Assembly (NCBI GenBank): GCA_025934835.1
Contig: JAICWL010000016.1
Coordinates: 1 to 47,746 of the forward strand
Direction: 5' to 3'
Length of the DNA stretch: 47,746 nucleotides
Origin: Fimbriimonadaceae bacterium
GTDB taxonomy: Bacteria; Armatimonadota; Fimbriimonadia; Fimbriimonadales; Fimbriimonadaceae
The notes beneath the pieces were generated by a model that saw only the letters and a list, made by a program, of their open reading frames with translations, was not told the origin of the DNA and made no database searches. Shown here one piece after another: positions 40,504 through 47,746 of this stretch. Within the stretch, counting starts at the first letter, position 1, and the number at the start of each line of letters is the position of its first letter. Both the position numbers and the translations under genes were made by a program.

Positions 40504-40854
40504 CTAACGTCGCTCTCGGATTCGTGCGTCCTTTCCGACCTTGGTGCGCAGATAGTAGAGCTTGGCTCGGCGCACCCGGCCCCGGCGAACGACTTCGAAC
40601 TTGGCGACGTTCGGCGAGTGCAGCGGGAAGGTTCTCTCGACTCCTACGCCGCTCGTGATCTTGCGCAGCGTGATCGTCTCCGCGATGCCCCCGTGCTTGA
40701 TCGCGATACAGAGGCCCTCGAAGATCTGGATGCGCTCCTTGTTGCCCTCACGCACTTTGACCGACGTGCGAACGGTGTCGCCCGGGCGGATGGCGGGCAG
40801 GTCCGTCTTCTTGAGGTCCTGCACGACGCTTTCGAGAATCGCGGCTTTCGACAT
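40504..40854 (-). CDS. rplS: 50S ribosomal protein L19
   Basis: L19 sits at the subunit interface of the ribosome. The 116-residue protein has the typical [52 protein letters not shown] and the basic C-terminus. In many genomes the order is rpsP-rimM-trmD-rplS; here trmD precedes it but rpsP and rimM are missing. It lies three bases before lepB and 70 bases after trmD. Confidence 0.97.
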   Translation of the reverse strand: MSKAAILESVVQDLKKTDLPAIRPGDTVRTSVKVREGNKERIQIFEGLCIAIKHGGIAETITLRKITSGVGVERTFPLHSPNVAKFEVVRRGRVRRAKLYYLRTKVGKDARIRERR

Positions 40855-40924
40855 GATGGCTTGAGCGGCGGAAGCCGCATATCAGGGCTGACCCGTCCGA
40901 GCTTGTCTCGGCTGCGGGCGCAAC

Positions 40925-41644
40925 TCAGGAGGATAGCATATCCAGGTCGCTCTTTTCCAACCTGGCACGGGCCAAAAGCTCCGGTCTTCGGCGCAGCGTG
41001 AGGCGCAGCGATTGCTCACGTCTCCACCTGCGTATCGCCGCGTGATCGCCGCTCCGCAATACCGCAGGAACTTCGAGCCCCCTCCAGTTTTCTGGCCGCG
41101 TATAATTCGGCGCGCTCAGCATGCCGTCCGCGAAGCTGTCCGCCTCGATGCTCCGCTCGGACCCGAGCACGCCCGGCAGCAGCCTTACCACGGCATCGGC
41201 GATGACCAGCGCCGGAAGCTCGCCGTTGGTCAAGACGTAGTCTCCAATCGAGAACACATGCGTCGCCAAGCTGCTCTCGACCCGGTGGTCGAAGCCCTCG
41301 TAATGCCCGCAGAGCAGGGCGATGTGCTGAAAGCCCGCCAGTTCGCGTGCTGCGCTCTGGTCGAACAGCGAGCCCGTGGGAGCGGTAAGCACGATAGCGG
41401 CGCTCCCCTTGCGAGCGTCGAGGCTCTCCAGGGCAAGCGCAACCGGCTCCGCCCGAATCAGCATTCCCGCTTCCCCGCCGTAGGGAGTGTCGTCGACCTT
41501 CTGGTGCGCGTCGTAGCAAAAGTCGCGCGGATTGGCAATAGAGAAACGAACTGCGGCTTTCTCGACCGCGCGCGCCATGATGCTGTCGCTCAGCGCAGCC
41601 TGCACGATCCCAGGAAACAGCGTCACGAAGTCCACGCGGAGCAT
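40925..41644 (-). CDS. trmD: tRNA (guanine-N1-)-methyltransferase TrmD
   Basis: TrmD makes m1G37 in tRNA and prevents frameshifting. The 239-residue protein starts MLRVDFVTLFPGIV. It has the SPOUT knot residues LLCGHYEGFDHRV (family usually FDERV), SIGDYVLTNGELPALVIAD and the C-terminal HYTRP-like NYTRPENWRG. The start at 41644 replaces a longer frame that overlaps an unrelated gene. rplS follows after 70 bases on the same strand. Confidence 0.96.
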   Translation of the reverse strand: MLRVDFVTLFPGIVQAALSDSIMARAVEKAAVRFSIANPRDFCYDAHQKVDDTPYGGEAGMLIRAEPVALALESLDARKGSAAIVLTAPTGSLFDQSAARELAGFQHIALLCGHYEGFDHRVESSLATHVFSIGDYVLTNGELPALVIADAVVRLLPGVLGSERSIEADSFADGMLSAPNYTRPENWRGLEVPAVLRSGDHAAIRRWRREQSLRLTLRRRPELLARARLEKSDLDMLSS

Positions 41645-41741
41645 CGCCAAAAGGTACCGGAATTGGCGAGCAGCGCCCGCATTCTCAGGTGACCTGAAGG
41701 GCAACGCGCATAGGTTCGGGCCTGGGCGTTCGACTCGCCAC

Positions 41742-42362
41742 TCAAAACAAAGGGACCGGACAAGGCGACGGCGCCGACGAGCGATCCGCAAACGGCACGC
41801 CCAGAACCTTCGCGTAATGCATTCCAGCCTGATACAGCGCGCCTGCCCGAAAGTTCAGGGGTTGGCCGGGCGTCAACGCATAGGTCTCGTTCTGCAGCAC
41901 CATCAACGGCTCGGCGCCCCCCTTCCAATACAGCACGAGGTGATACGTCACGGTGCCCGCCGACGAGCGCGCATTGAGCTCGGAAAGAAGAAGAATCGCC
42001 TCGAGTCGTGATAGAGAACCGTACGTCGATTGCGGCAGCAGGCCCGGGCCCTGCCGACGCCGGTACGTCCGCTCCCGAAGGTCGAAGCTGATGCGCGCCA
42101 GCGAAAGGTTCGCGAATATCGCCGCGAACACCACCATGCCGCCGGTCATCAGGAACCACCATTCACGCCCGGAAGCCACCGGCAACCCAAAAGTCCCCGC
42201 CGCCCCGAGCGCCAGGAACGCGCAGCCGGCGGCCAGCGTGCCATTGATTAGCGCGAAGTAAGCCGAAGGCGGCGCGAAGACGAGGCCCTGATTCTCCTTC
42301 ACGAACCGGCCCGTCAAGGGGGTTTCCAGCATGAATGAAAGAAGAGTACCGGCGCAGATCAA
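41742..42362 (-). CDS. Membrane protein of unknown function
   Basis: This 206-residue protein has two membrane segments (about 38-60 and 70-90) and a soluble C-terminal beta-rich domain (about 100-190) with LEAILLLSELNARS and TYHLVLYWKGG. The layout (two helices then a small beta fold) resembles PH-like membrane proteins, but no family is certain. The TTG at 42362 overlaps the sensor gene's TGA (TTGA), so the two are coupled; an ATG at 42332 is the alternative start. It ends 97 bases before trmD. It belongs to the operon starting at 45947. Confidence 0.68.
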   Translation of the reverse strand: MICAGTLLSFMLETPLTGRFVKENQGLVFAPPSAYFALINGTLAAGCAFLALGAAGTFGLPVASGREWWFLMTGGMVVFAAIFANLSLARISFDLRERTYRRRQGPGLLPQSTYGSLSRLEAILLLSELNARSSAGTVTYHLVLYWKGGAEPLMVLQNETYALTPGQPLNFRAGALYQAGMHYAKVLGVPFADRSSAPSPCPVPLF

Positions 42363-44467
42363 GCAGCTTTTCTAATGCTGGACTTTCGAATGATCCGCGC
42401 AAACGCCAGCGCCATTTCTGGGTCGAACTGCGACCCGGCGTTCATCTCGATTTCGTTCAGTGCGAAGTTCACGTCCATGCCTTTGCGGTAAGGCCTGTCG
42501 CTCGTCATCGCGTCATACGTATCTGCAACGGCCAAATACCGGGCAACTTTCGGGATTGCTTCGCCAACCAGGCCGTCGGGATACCCTTTTCCGTCCCATC
42601 GCTCATGGTGCGAGCGAACGCCAGCGACCAGATCCTCGAGCTGAGGCACCTTTCGGACGATCAGCTCGCCAAGCACGGGATGGGTCATCATCACCCGCTG
42701 CTCGTCTTCGGTCAGCCGTCCAGGCTTAGCGAGGATCGCGTCGGGAACGCCGATCTTCCCGACATCGTGGAGCGTGCCGGCCTTGCGCACGCGCTCGACC
42801 TCTTCGGGGCTCTCGCCGAGGAATTCTGCAAGCTCCGCAGCATACTGGGCAACCCGCTCTGAGTGACCTTGGGTGTACGGATCCTTCGCGTCTACGGCAG
42901 CGGCCAACGCCTGAATCGTCGCGACCGACGCATCTTTCATATAGCGCTGAAGCTCGAGAGCGTCTGCCGAGGCTGAATCTTCGGTGGAGTCGAACCGTGA
43001 GCACCGATCGCGGCCCAACTGCTTGGCTCTCGAGAGTGCCAACTCGGCAGCGACCAGCAGCGCGTCGGCTCCGCTCGTTTCGATCGACAGTGTTGCCGCC
43101 CCAGCGCTGAGCGTAGCGCCCTGCAGCCCGGAACGGATCCTATGGTAAAGCTCTTCAGCGCCGTCGAGCGTCTCACCGGGTACTGCGACTGCGAACTCCT
43201 CGCCTGCGTACCGGCCCACCACCGCGCCCTCAGGAGCTTTCGCCCGGACTAGCCTCGCGATCTCCCGCAGAAGGGCGTCGCCGGCAGCCATCCCGTTCGA
43301 TTCGTTGAAAGCCTTGAACTGATCGATATCCAGCAGGAGCAGCGACAGATGGCCCCCGTCGGCCGAAGCCTCTTCCACTGCCCTATCGAGCCGCTCGCGG
43401 AAGCTCCGATGATTGTGAAGCTCAGTGAGCGGGTCGAGATCCAGCATTGAAAGAAGCTTGGCCTGCGCCTCCTTCAACGACCCAGTCATTTCGTTGAAAA
43501 CGTTCTGCAGCAGGCCGATCTCATCTTTCCTATCGACGTGGAACTTCTCTGGCCAGCCGCCCGATTGCAGCTGGCGAGCGGCGGCGACAACGCCGTCTAG
43601 CGGCTTGGCTAGCCCCTTTGCGAAAATCGACCCCGCAACGAGCGCCACGAGCGCCAGAAACCCAAGGATCAAGCCGAAGGCGAACGACAGACGCTTGTAC
43701 GGCCCTGCGACCTCATCGACTCGCCGAAAAGTCACTATCCCTTCGTGGTCTGCGGGTTTGCTTCCGGGAAGGGCCGCGTACAGGGCGATATAGTCGGTAT
43801 CGGCCAGCGATACGGTGACCGGCTCGCGCTCCGCTTTGGGCAGGTCCGCGCCCCCGGCGTTGATCGACCCGCCAACCGGATTGCCATGGTCGGTGAACAC
43901 GAGGTCGGTTCCAAGAGATTGCTTGAACTCCTGGGCCCGGTCGCTGCCGAAGCGCAAATAAGACGTCACCGCTCCCTGAACGAACGCATCCTCTCCGACG
44001 CCGATCTTCAGGGGCTCCGAAACGGCGAAGAGTAGCTCGCCCCCGCGATTTACAATCCCCGACCATCCACGCCCGGCCAACGCTTCACGAATCGGCGAGT
44101 CGTCTCCTGCGGCGTCGCCGGCCGCGCCCAGAAGCTTTCCATTGCGGTCGACAATCTCGAGCCCGTCCACTCCGGCATCCCGGCGTAGCTCTTCAGCGGC
44201 ATCTGTCGCGGTCTGCGCATCGCTTTCCACGAGCATTCGCACCCGCGGCGTTGTGGACATGAAGGTCGTGATGGACCTCAGCACGTCTCCCTGGTCTTTG
44301 ATGAAGGAACTCACCGCCGCAGTGGCAAATTGCGAGTCCTCCCGCGCGCGCTCGTCCACTTGCTTTGCCGCGAGCACCTTGAACACGAGCAGCACCGAAA
44401 CCCCTAGGCCGATGCAAATCAGCGCGATGAGCCTGCGGAGATTGGACGAGATCGAAGACTGCATCAC
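42359..44467 (-). CDS. Membrane sensor with HAMP, GGDEF and HD-GYP domains (c-di-GMP signalling)
   Basis: This 702-residue inner-membrane sensor has a membrane helix (about 10-28), a periplasmic sensor of about 230 residues (dCache/CHASE-like), a second helix (about 268-290), HAMP, then a cytoplasmic GGDEF domain (about 335-495) and an HD-GYP domain (about 515-690). The GGDEF motif reads AGEEF and the usual inhibitory RxxD is not seen, so cyclase activity is uncertain. The HD-GYP core is complete: HDVGKIGVPD and HHERWDGKGYP, which should hydrolyse c-di-GMP. The gene starts directly after the cupredoxin gene. The signal sensed is unknown. Confidence 0.92.
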   Translation of the reverse strand: MMQSSISSNLRRLIALICIGLGVSVLLVFKVLAAKQVDERAREDSQFATAAVSSFIKDQGDVLRSITTFMSTTPRVRMLVESDAQTATDAAEELRRDAGVDGLEIVDRNGKLLGAAGDAAGDDSPIREALAGRGWSGIVNRGGELLFAVSEPLKIGVGEDAFVQGAVTSYLRFGSDRAQEFKQSLGTDLVFTDHGNPVGGSINAGGADLPKAEREPVTVSLADTDYIALYAALPGSKPADHEGIVTFRRVDEVAGPYKRLSFAFGLILGFLALVALVAGSIFAKGLAKPLDGVVAAARQLQSGGWPEKFHVDRKDEIGLLQNVFNEMTGSLKEAQAKLLSMLDLDPLTELHNHRSFRERLDRAVEEASADGGHLSLLLLDIDQFKAFNESNGMAAGDALLREIARLVRAKAPEGAVVGRYAGEEFAVAVPGETLDGAEELYHRIRSGLQGATLSAGAATLSIETSGADALLVAAELALSRAKQLGRDRCSRFDSTEDSASADALELQRYMKDASVATIQALAAAVDAKDPYTQGHSERVAQYAAELAEFLGESPEEVERVRKAGTLHDVGKIGVPDAILAKPGRLTEDEQRVMMTHPVLGELIVRKVPQLEDLVAGVRSHHERWDGKGYPDGLVGEAIPKVARYLAVADTYDAMTSDRPYRKGMDVNFALNEIEMNAGSQFDPEMALAFARIIRKSSIRKAA

Positions 44468-45019
44468 CTATCGGCCGGTCTTCACTTCCAGTTCGGCGCC
44501 TGGTTGCACAGAAACGCTCTTGGTGAGCTTTTCTCCGCTCTCGTGCCATACGTTCAGCTCGTAAGAGCCCGCCGGAACATCCTTGATCGAGAATCGGCCG
44601 CGCGAGTCGGCGATCGCATAAAACGGTGTGTCTACGACCATAACGTACGCGCTCATCGTCGGATGAATGCTGCACATCAACACGGCCAAGCCGGTTCTAT
44701 CGAACACCTCGGTCTTCGTCTTCCCCCGCGCGTACATTCCGAGGTCGAAGCGAGCGCTATGAAACTCGGTGAACACGTTGTGGAACACGGTGTCGTTGTT
44801 CGGAAATTGCACCCGGGTTCCGACAGTGACGACGCTCACGTGCGGGAAGAAAGTCTTGTCGCGCTGATCTATGACCGCATGTGCCATCGGCCGCGACCGC
44901 TCCGCGCCTTCCAGGAACACGACCGCGCTGCGGCCGAATCGACCGCTGGAAAGCGTCACGACTCCGGTCACCGTGCCTCGTGCGCCGCCGGCGAGCACGA
45001 GCATTGCTAGCAAACTCAT
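44468..45019 (-). CDS. Exported cupredoxin with carboxypeptidase-regulatory-like tail
   Basis: This 183-residue protein has a short signal peptide (about 1-15), a cupredoxin-like beta-sandwich (about 16-130) with likely copper ligands His80, Cys116, His119 and Met122 (FHN then CSIHPTM), and a C-terminal CarboxypepD_reg-like domain (about 131-183: SRGRFSIKDVPAGSYELNV). A type I blue-copper site is plausible. It would carry electrons or bind copper in the periplasm. It is four bases from the porin gene and its stop immediately precedes the sensor start, so all belong to one operon. No redox partner is adjacent. Confidence 0.82.
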   Translation of the reverse strand: MSLLAMLVLAGGARGTVTGVVTLSSGRFGRSAVVFLEGAERSRPMAHAVIDQRDKTFFPHVSVVTVGTRVQFPNNDTVFHNVFTEFHSARFDLGMYARGKTKTEVFDRTGLAVLMCSIHPTMSAYVMVVDTPFYAIADSRGRFSIKDVPAGSYELNVWHESGEKLTKSVSVQPGAELEVKTGR

Positions 45020-45023
45020 ATCG

Positions 45024-45947
45024 TCAAAACCTCACCTGGAACATCGTCCTAATCGTCCAGCCGTCGAGCCCCGAGGACGCGATGTAAAAATTCGGGGCGC
45101 CCTGCATCCATCCGTAATTCAGATTCACTGTGATCGTCGGTGAAACGACTTGACGAAGGCCGACGGTGTGCAGGAAAGTCCGCGAGCTGTACTCGGAGAC
45201 CATCTCGGTCCGACCGACGAGCTGCGAGCGCGGGAGGCCAGGAAGCCTATACTCCGCGTCGACGTAATAGCCGGAACTCGGCCCCTCTTCACTGTCTCCT
45301 CTCATGAACTCGCCTCGCACCAGCGTATGAGGAGTCGCCCACCTCAGGTCCAACCCGTAGACCTTGGAGCTGTTGCGCAAGGCGGAGAGGTAATCCAGAC
45401 CGAGAATGACCTGCCCCCGATTCGTTTGAAGTCTAAGGCTGGAATGGTCGAGTCGCTTCGGAAGAATCTGTTGGGTGCTTAGATCGGAATCCATCAGCGC
45501 CGCCTGGAGCTGCAAGTCCGGAGTGCCGCATGTGTACTCGAGCCCCGAATCGTCCCGCACCAGTCGCAGCCCATCCCCCATGTCCGCTATCTTGATAAGC
45601 GGCAAATGATTGAAACCGTTGTACAGGAGCTCCGACCAGTCGCTAAGCCCGAATTCGGTGCGAATTCTGCCCAGCCGCAACATTCCCTGCTTCAGATCGA
45701 ACCGCGCGCAGAATTCGTCGAAAGTGCGCTTGCCCTTCATCTCCTCGTAAGAGAAGGTAAATCGCGTGCGGTCGTCGAGCTTGGCCGTGGTCTCGTCCCA
45801 CGAAAGGTAATGTGACGCGCCGGCGGTGCCACGGTTCGCGGTGAAATACGACTCGAAGGTCGACGAGACAGGCTCCTGTGCTCCAGCCGAACCTGCCAGC
45901 GCCACCGCTGCAGCGACCCAAGTTGCAAGGTCCAATCGACGCTTCAT
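45024..45947 (-). CDS. Outer-membrane porin-like beta-barrel protein
   Basis: This 307-residue exported protein has a signal peptide cleaved near residue 23 (AGSAGA). The mature protein shows many amphipathic strands with aromatic girdles and ends in MFQVRF; a terminal Phe is the BAM recognition sign. The strands RTRFTFSYEEM, GMLRLGRIRTEFG and SSLRLQTNRGQVILGLDYL suit a porin of about 14-16 strands. The specificity is unknown; copper or another small ligand that passes to the cupredoxin is possible but inferred. It is the first gene of the operon and is divergent from the S10 peptidase. Confidence 0.75.
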   Translation of the reverse strand: MKRRLDLATWVAAAVALAGSAGAQEPVSSTFESYFTANRGTAGASHYLSWDETTAKLDDRTRFTFSYEEMKGKRTFDEFCARFDLKQGMLRLGRIRTEFGLSDWSELLYNGFNHLPLIKIADMGDGLRLVRDDSGLEYTCGTPDLQLQAALMDSDLSTQQILPKRLDHSSLRLQTNRGQVILGLDYLSALRNSSKVYGLDLRWATPHTLVRGEFMRGDSEEGPSSGYYVDAEYRLPGLPRSQLVGRTEMVSEYSSRTFLHTVGLRQVVSPTITVNLNYGWMQGAPNFYIASSGLDGWTIRTMFQVRF

Positions 45948-46059
45948 GGTCTTTAAGCTTCTTATCGGTAGGGCACTAACGATTCCTGCACAAGCGCCTG
46001 CGGCATCTTGCAGCGAACCTCTGCGCCCGCTCGCCTAAACCGCCCGGTAAGATGAGCCT

Positions 46060-47529
46060 GTGGAAGAATCCGTCCCCAAGCCGCCGGCTCCCGAAGAGAA
46101 GAAGGAGAACAAGTACCCGATCGAGGTCGACAAGCCGCCCGTCGTAACGGAACATCGACTCGGCTCGCTCGAGTACACGGCGACCGCAGGGATGCTTCCC
46201 ATCCGCTCCGAGCTCGGAGAGGTCGAAGCCGGAATTTTTTACGTCGCCTATACGAAGAAGGGAGAATCGGACCCTTCCCGAAGGCCCCTGACGTTCTCAT
46301 TCAACGGCGGCCCCGGCTCGTCGTCCGTCTGGCTTCACTTGGGCGTGGTTGGACCCAAGCGCGTCGCGCTCCAAGACGATGGCTGGCTGCCACCGCCCCC
46401 GTTTCGGCTCGTGGACAATGATCAGAGCTGGCTGCAGCACTCCGACCTAGTTTTCATCGACCCGGTAGGCACCGGATACAGCCGCCCAGCCACCAAGGAG
46501 CTTGGAGACAAGTTTTGGGGACTGAAAGGCGATATCGAATCGGTCGGCGAGTTCATTCGCATGTACCTGGCTCGGAACGACCGCTGGTCTTCCCCGCTTT
46601 TCCTCGTCGGCGAAAGCTACGGCACCACACGAGCCGCTGGTCTATCTGGACACCTTATCGACAAGGGAATCGCGTTTAACGGCATCACGCTCGTCTCGTC
46701 GATCCTGAACTTCCAAACGGCGCGTTTCGCAAAGGGCAACGACCTCCCCAACATCCTATTCCTACCGAGCTATACAGCCACGGCTTGGTACCACAAGCGC
46801 CTGCCCGAAGACCTCCAGAAGAATCTCGCCGCCACGCTCGAGCAGGTCGAGAAATGGGCATCGACGGACTACATTTTGGCCCTGTCGAAAGGCGACCGCC
46901 TGACCCAGGAGGAACGCACCGAGGTCATCCGCATGCTGAGTCGTTTCACGGGCCTCAAGCCGGAATTCATCGACAACAGCGACTTGCGCATCAACATCCA
47001 CCGGTTCTGCAAGGAGCTGCTTCGGGACGAGAAGCGAACCGTAGGACGCCTCGACAGCAGGTACAAGGGTATAGAGCAGCTTGCGGTTGGCGACACTCCG
47101 TCGGAGGATCCTGCCGGCTCGATCTTGCCTGCCTACGCGGCCACTCTCAACGACTACCTGGGCAGAATCCTCGGATACAAAACCGATCTGCAGTACCACG
47201 TCTTCGCCCCGAATGATCCGCCGCTATACAAGAAGTGGGATTGGGGCTCGGCCGGCCAGGGATATCCGGACACGAGCGAGTCGATGCGCAAGGCCCTGAG
47301 CCAAAATCCGCATATGAAGGTGTTCATCGCCTCGGGCTTCTTCGACCTCGCGACGCCTTATTTCGCGACCGAATACACGCTTGCGCACATGGAGCTCGAT
47401 CCTACGCTTCGAAACAATATCTCGACCGGCGAATATGAAGCGGGCCACATGATGTACGTCCACAACGAGTCGCTCGGCAAAATGCAGTCCGACGTCGCGA
47501 AGTTCTATGCATCCGCTCTCGGCTCCTAA
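46060..47529 (+). CDS. Serine carboxypeptidase-like peptidase, family S10
   Basis: This 489-residue alpha/beta-hydrolase-fold serine carboxypeptidase (S10) has SFNGGPGSSSVW (oxyanion loop, about 87), the nucleophile in VGESYGT (about 187), the Asp in SGFFDLATPYF (about 430) and the His in YEAGHMMYVH (about 469). Such enzymes release C-terminal residues. It starts at GTG and the frame closes at a TAA only nine bases upstream, so no signal peptide precedes it, which is unusual for this normally exported family. The deacetylase gene begins 23 bases before its stop. Confidence 0.9.
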   Translation: MEESVPKPPAPEEKKENKYPIEVDKPPVVTEHRLGSLEYTATAGMLPIRSELGEVEAGIFYVAYTKKGESDPSRRPLTFSFNGGPGSSSVWLHLGVVGPKRVALQDDGWLPPPPFRLVDNDQSWLQHSDLVFIDPVGTGYSRPATKELGDKFWGLKGDIESVGEFIRMYLARNDRWSSPLFLVGESYGTTRAAGLSGHLIDKGIAFNGITLVSSILNFQTARFAKGNDLPNILFLPSYTATAWYHKRLPEDLQKNLAATLEQVEKWASTDYILALSKGDRLTQEERTEVIRMLSRFTGLKPEFIDNSDLRINIHRFCKELLRDEKRTVGRLDSRYKGIEQLAVGDTPSEDPAGSILPAYAATLNDYLGRILGYKTDLQYHVFAPNDPPLYKKWDWGSAGQGYPDTSESMRKALSQNPHMKVFIASGFFDLATPYFATEYTLAHMELDPTLRNNISTGEYEAGHMMYVHNESLGKMQSDVAKFYASALGS

Positions 47530-47746
47530 GGGCGCGGCGGTGCTTGCACTGCTTTGCGTTCGCAGCGCCTCGCCTGCGCCCGAGATCCGGCATGGTCTGC
47601 CACCGAAGACAATCGCGCTGACTTATCACGACATCGTGCCCCGGCGCGATTCCACCGCCCTTTGGTTCGATTGCACACCTGGCGAGCTCCGTGCGCAAAT
47701 CGAGTGGATGAAGAAAAGAGGCGCCCGGTTCGTGTCCGTCGCGCAG
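47507..47746 (+). CDS. Polysaccharide deacetylase-like protein (N-terminal part)
   Basis: The reading frame runs from ATG 47507 to the right edge (80 codons seen) without a stop. After a short hydrophobic leader (GAAVLALLCV) the sequence reads KTIALTYHDIVPRR, then ELRAQIEWMKKRGARFVSVAQ, resembling the start of PgaB/NodB-type deacetylases (TYHDI then a strand and the FISL-type segment). The active-site region is outside the window, so this is tentative. It overlaps the S10 gene by 23 bases, which suggests co-transcription. Confidence 0.65.
   Translation, partial: MHPLSAPKGAAVLALLCVRSASPAPEIRHGLPPKTIALTYHDIVPRRDSTALWFDCTPGELRAQIEWMKKRGARFVSVAQ

Noticed and set aside
39439-41001. Plus-strand reading frame of 520 codons
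   Set aside because: It covers lepB and rplS antisense; those genes have full catalytic and ribosomal motifs, so this is a shadow.

Overview
This is a compact bacterial chromosome segment of about 60% GC that is almost completely filled with housekeeping and envelope genes. There is no prophage, insertion sequence, CRISPR array or integron. The organism is a diderm: several exported proteins look like outer-membrane beta-barrels ending in an aromatic residue, and there are lipid-export, LD-carboxypeptidase and signal peptidase genes. The gene complement (TrmFO instead of TrmA, Hfq behind MiaA, three YetF proteins, compact overlapping operons) would fit a member of Armatimonadota such as Fimbriimonadia. 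That placement is a guess from general character, not a proof.

Left edge (1-275): the minus strand carries the first ~69 nt of a 23S rRNA gene that runs off the window. Protein genes, not a 16S gene, lie upstream of it, so the rRNA genes appear unlinked here. 275-2695: three DUF421/YetF membrane proteins and a secreted orphan. 2702-7160: an MsbA-like ABC exporter, then miaA-hfq-dapF and a chloramphenicol-phosphotransferase-like kinase. 7241-10832: a lipoprotein hydrolase, purK, fabD and fabG.

10829-14054: a tight minus-strand operon of two LD-carboxypeptidase paralogues and a phosphodiester glycosidase. 14100-17588: a methyltransferase, then an operon of thiamine pyrophosphokinase, a sodium:solute symporter and an FHA protein. 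17722-21059: dnaA, with a DnaA box lying over its -10 element, then pyrF and mutY. 21100-23982: a heptamer repeat tract, a J-like protein without HPD, an SdpR/SdpI-type regulator-immunity pair with a clear operator palindrome, and an MFS carrier. 24009-27698: gap with a terminator, a HIT-like protein and argC-argJ.

27778-29998: a small Tat-exported protein, an amidase and a beta-barrel protein, translationally coupled. 30068-36378: speE, phzF, a GNAT enzyme, a lone 2-oxoacid dehydrogenase E2, trmFO, a Cys-rich miniprotein, a SpoU methyltransferase and dtd. 36404-39133: an ABC-2 permease, a GT4 glycosyltransferase and a NodB deacetylase, probably for an envelope polysaccharide. 39249-41644: trmD-rplS-lepB and a small membrane protein closed by a hairpin. 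41742-45947: a four-gene operon of porin, cupredoxin, sensor-GGDEF-HD-GYP and a membrane protein. This is the best candidate for an undescribed signalling unit. The right edge holds an S10 serine carboxypeptidase and the start of a second polysaccharide deacetylase.

Two general habits stand out. Genes in operons often overlap by ATGA. Convergent genes often end on a shared or abutting palindrome (CTAG or TAGCTA), leaving no room for conventional terminators.
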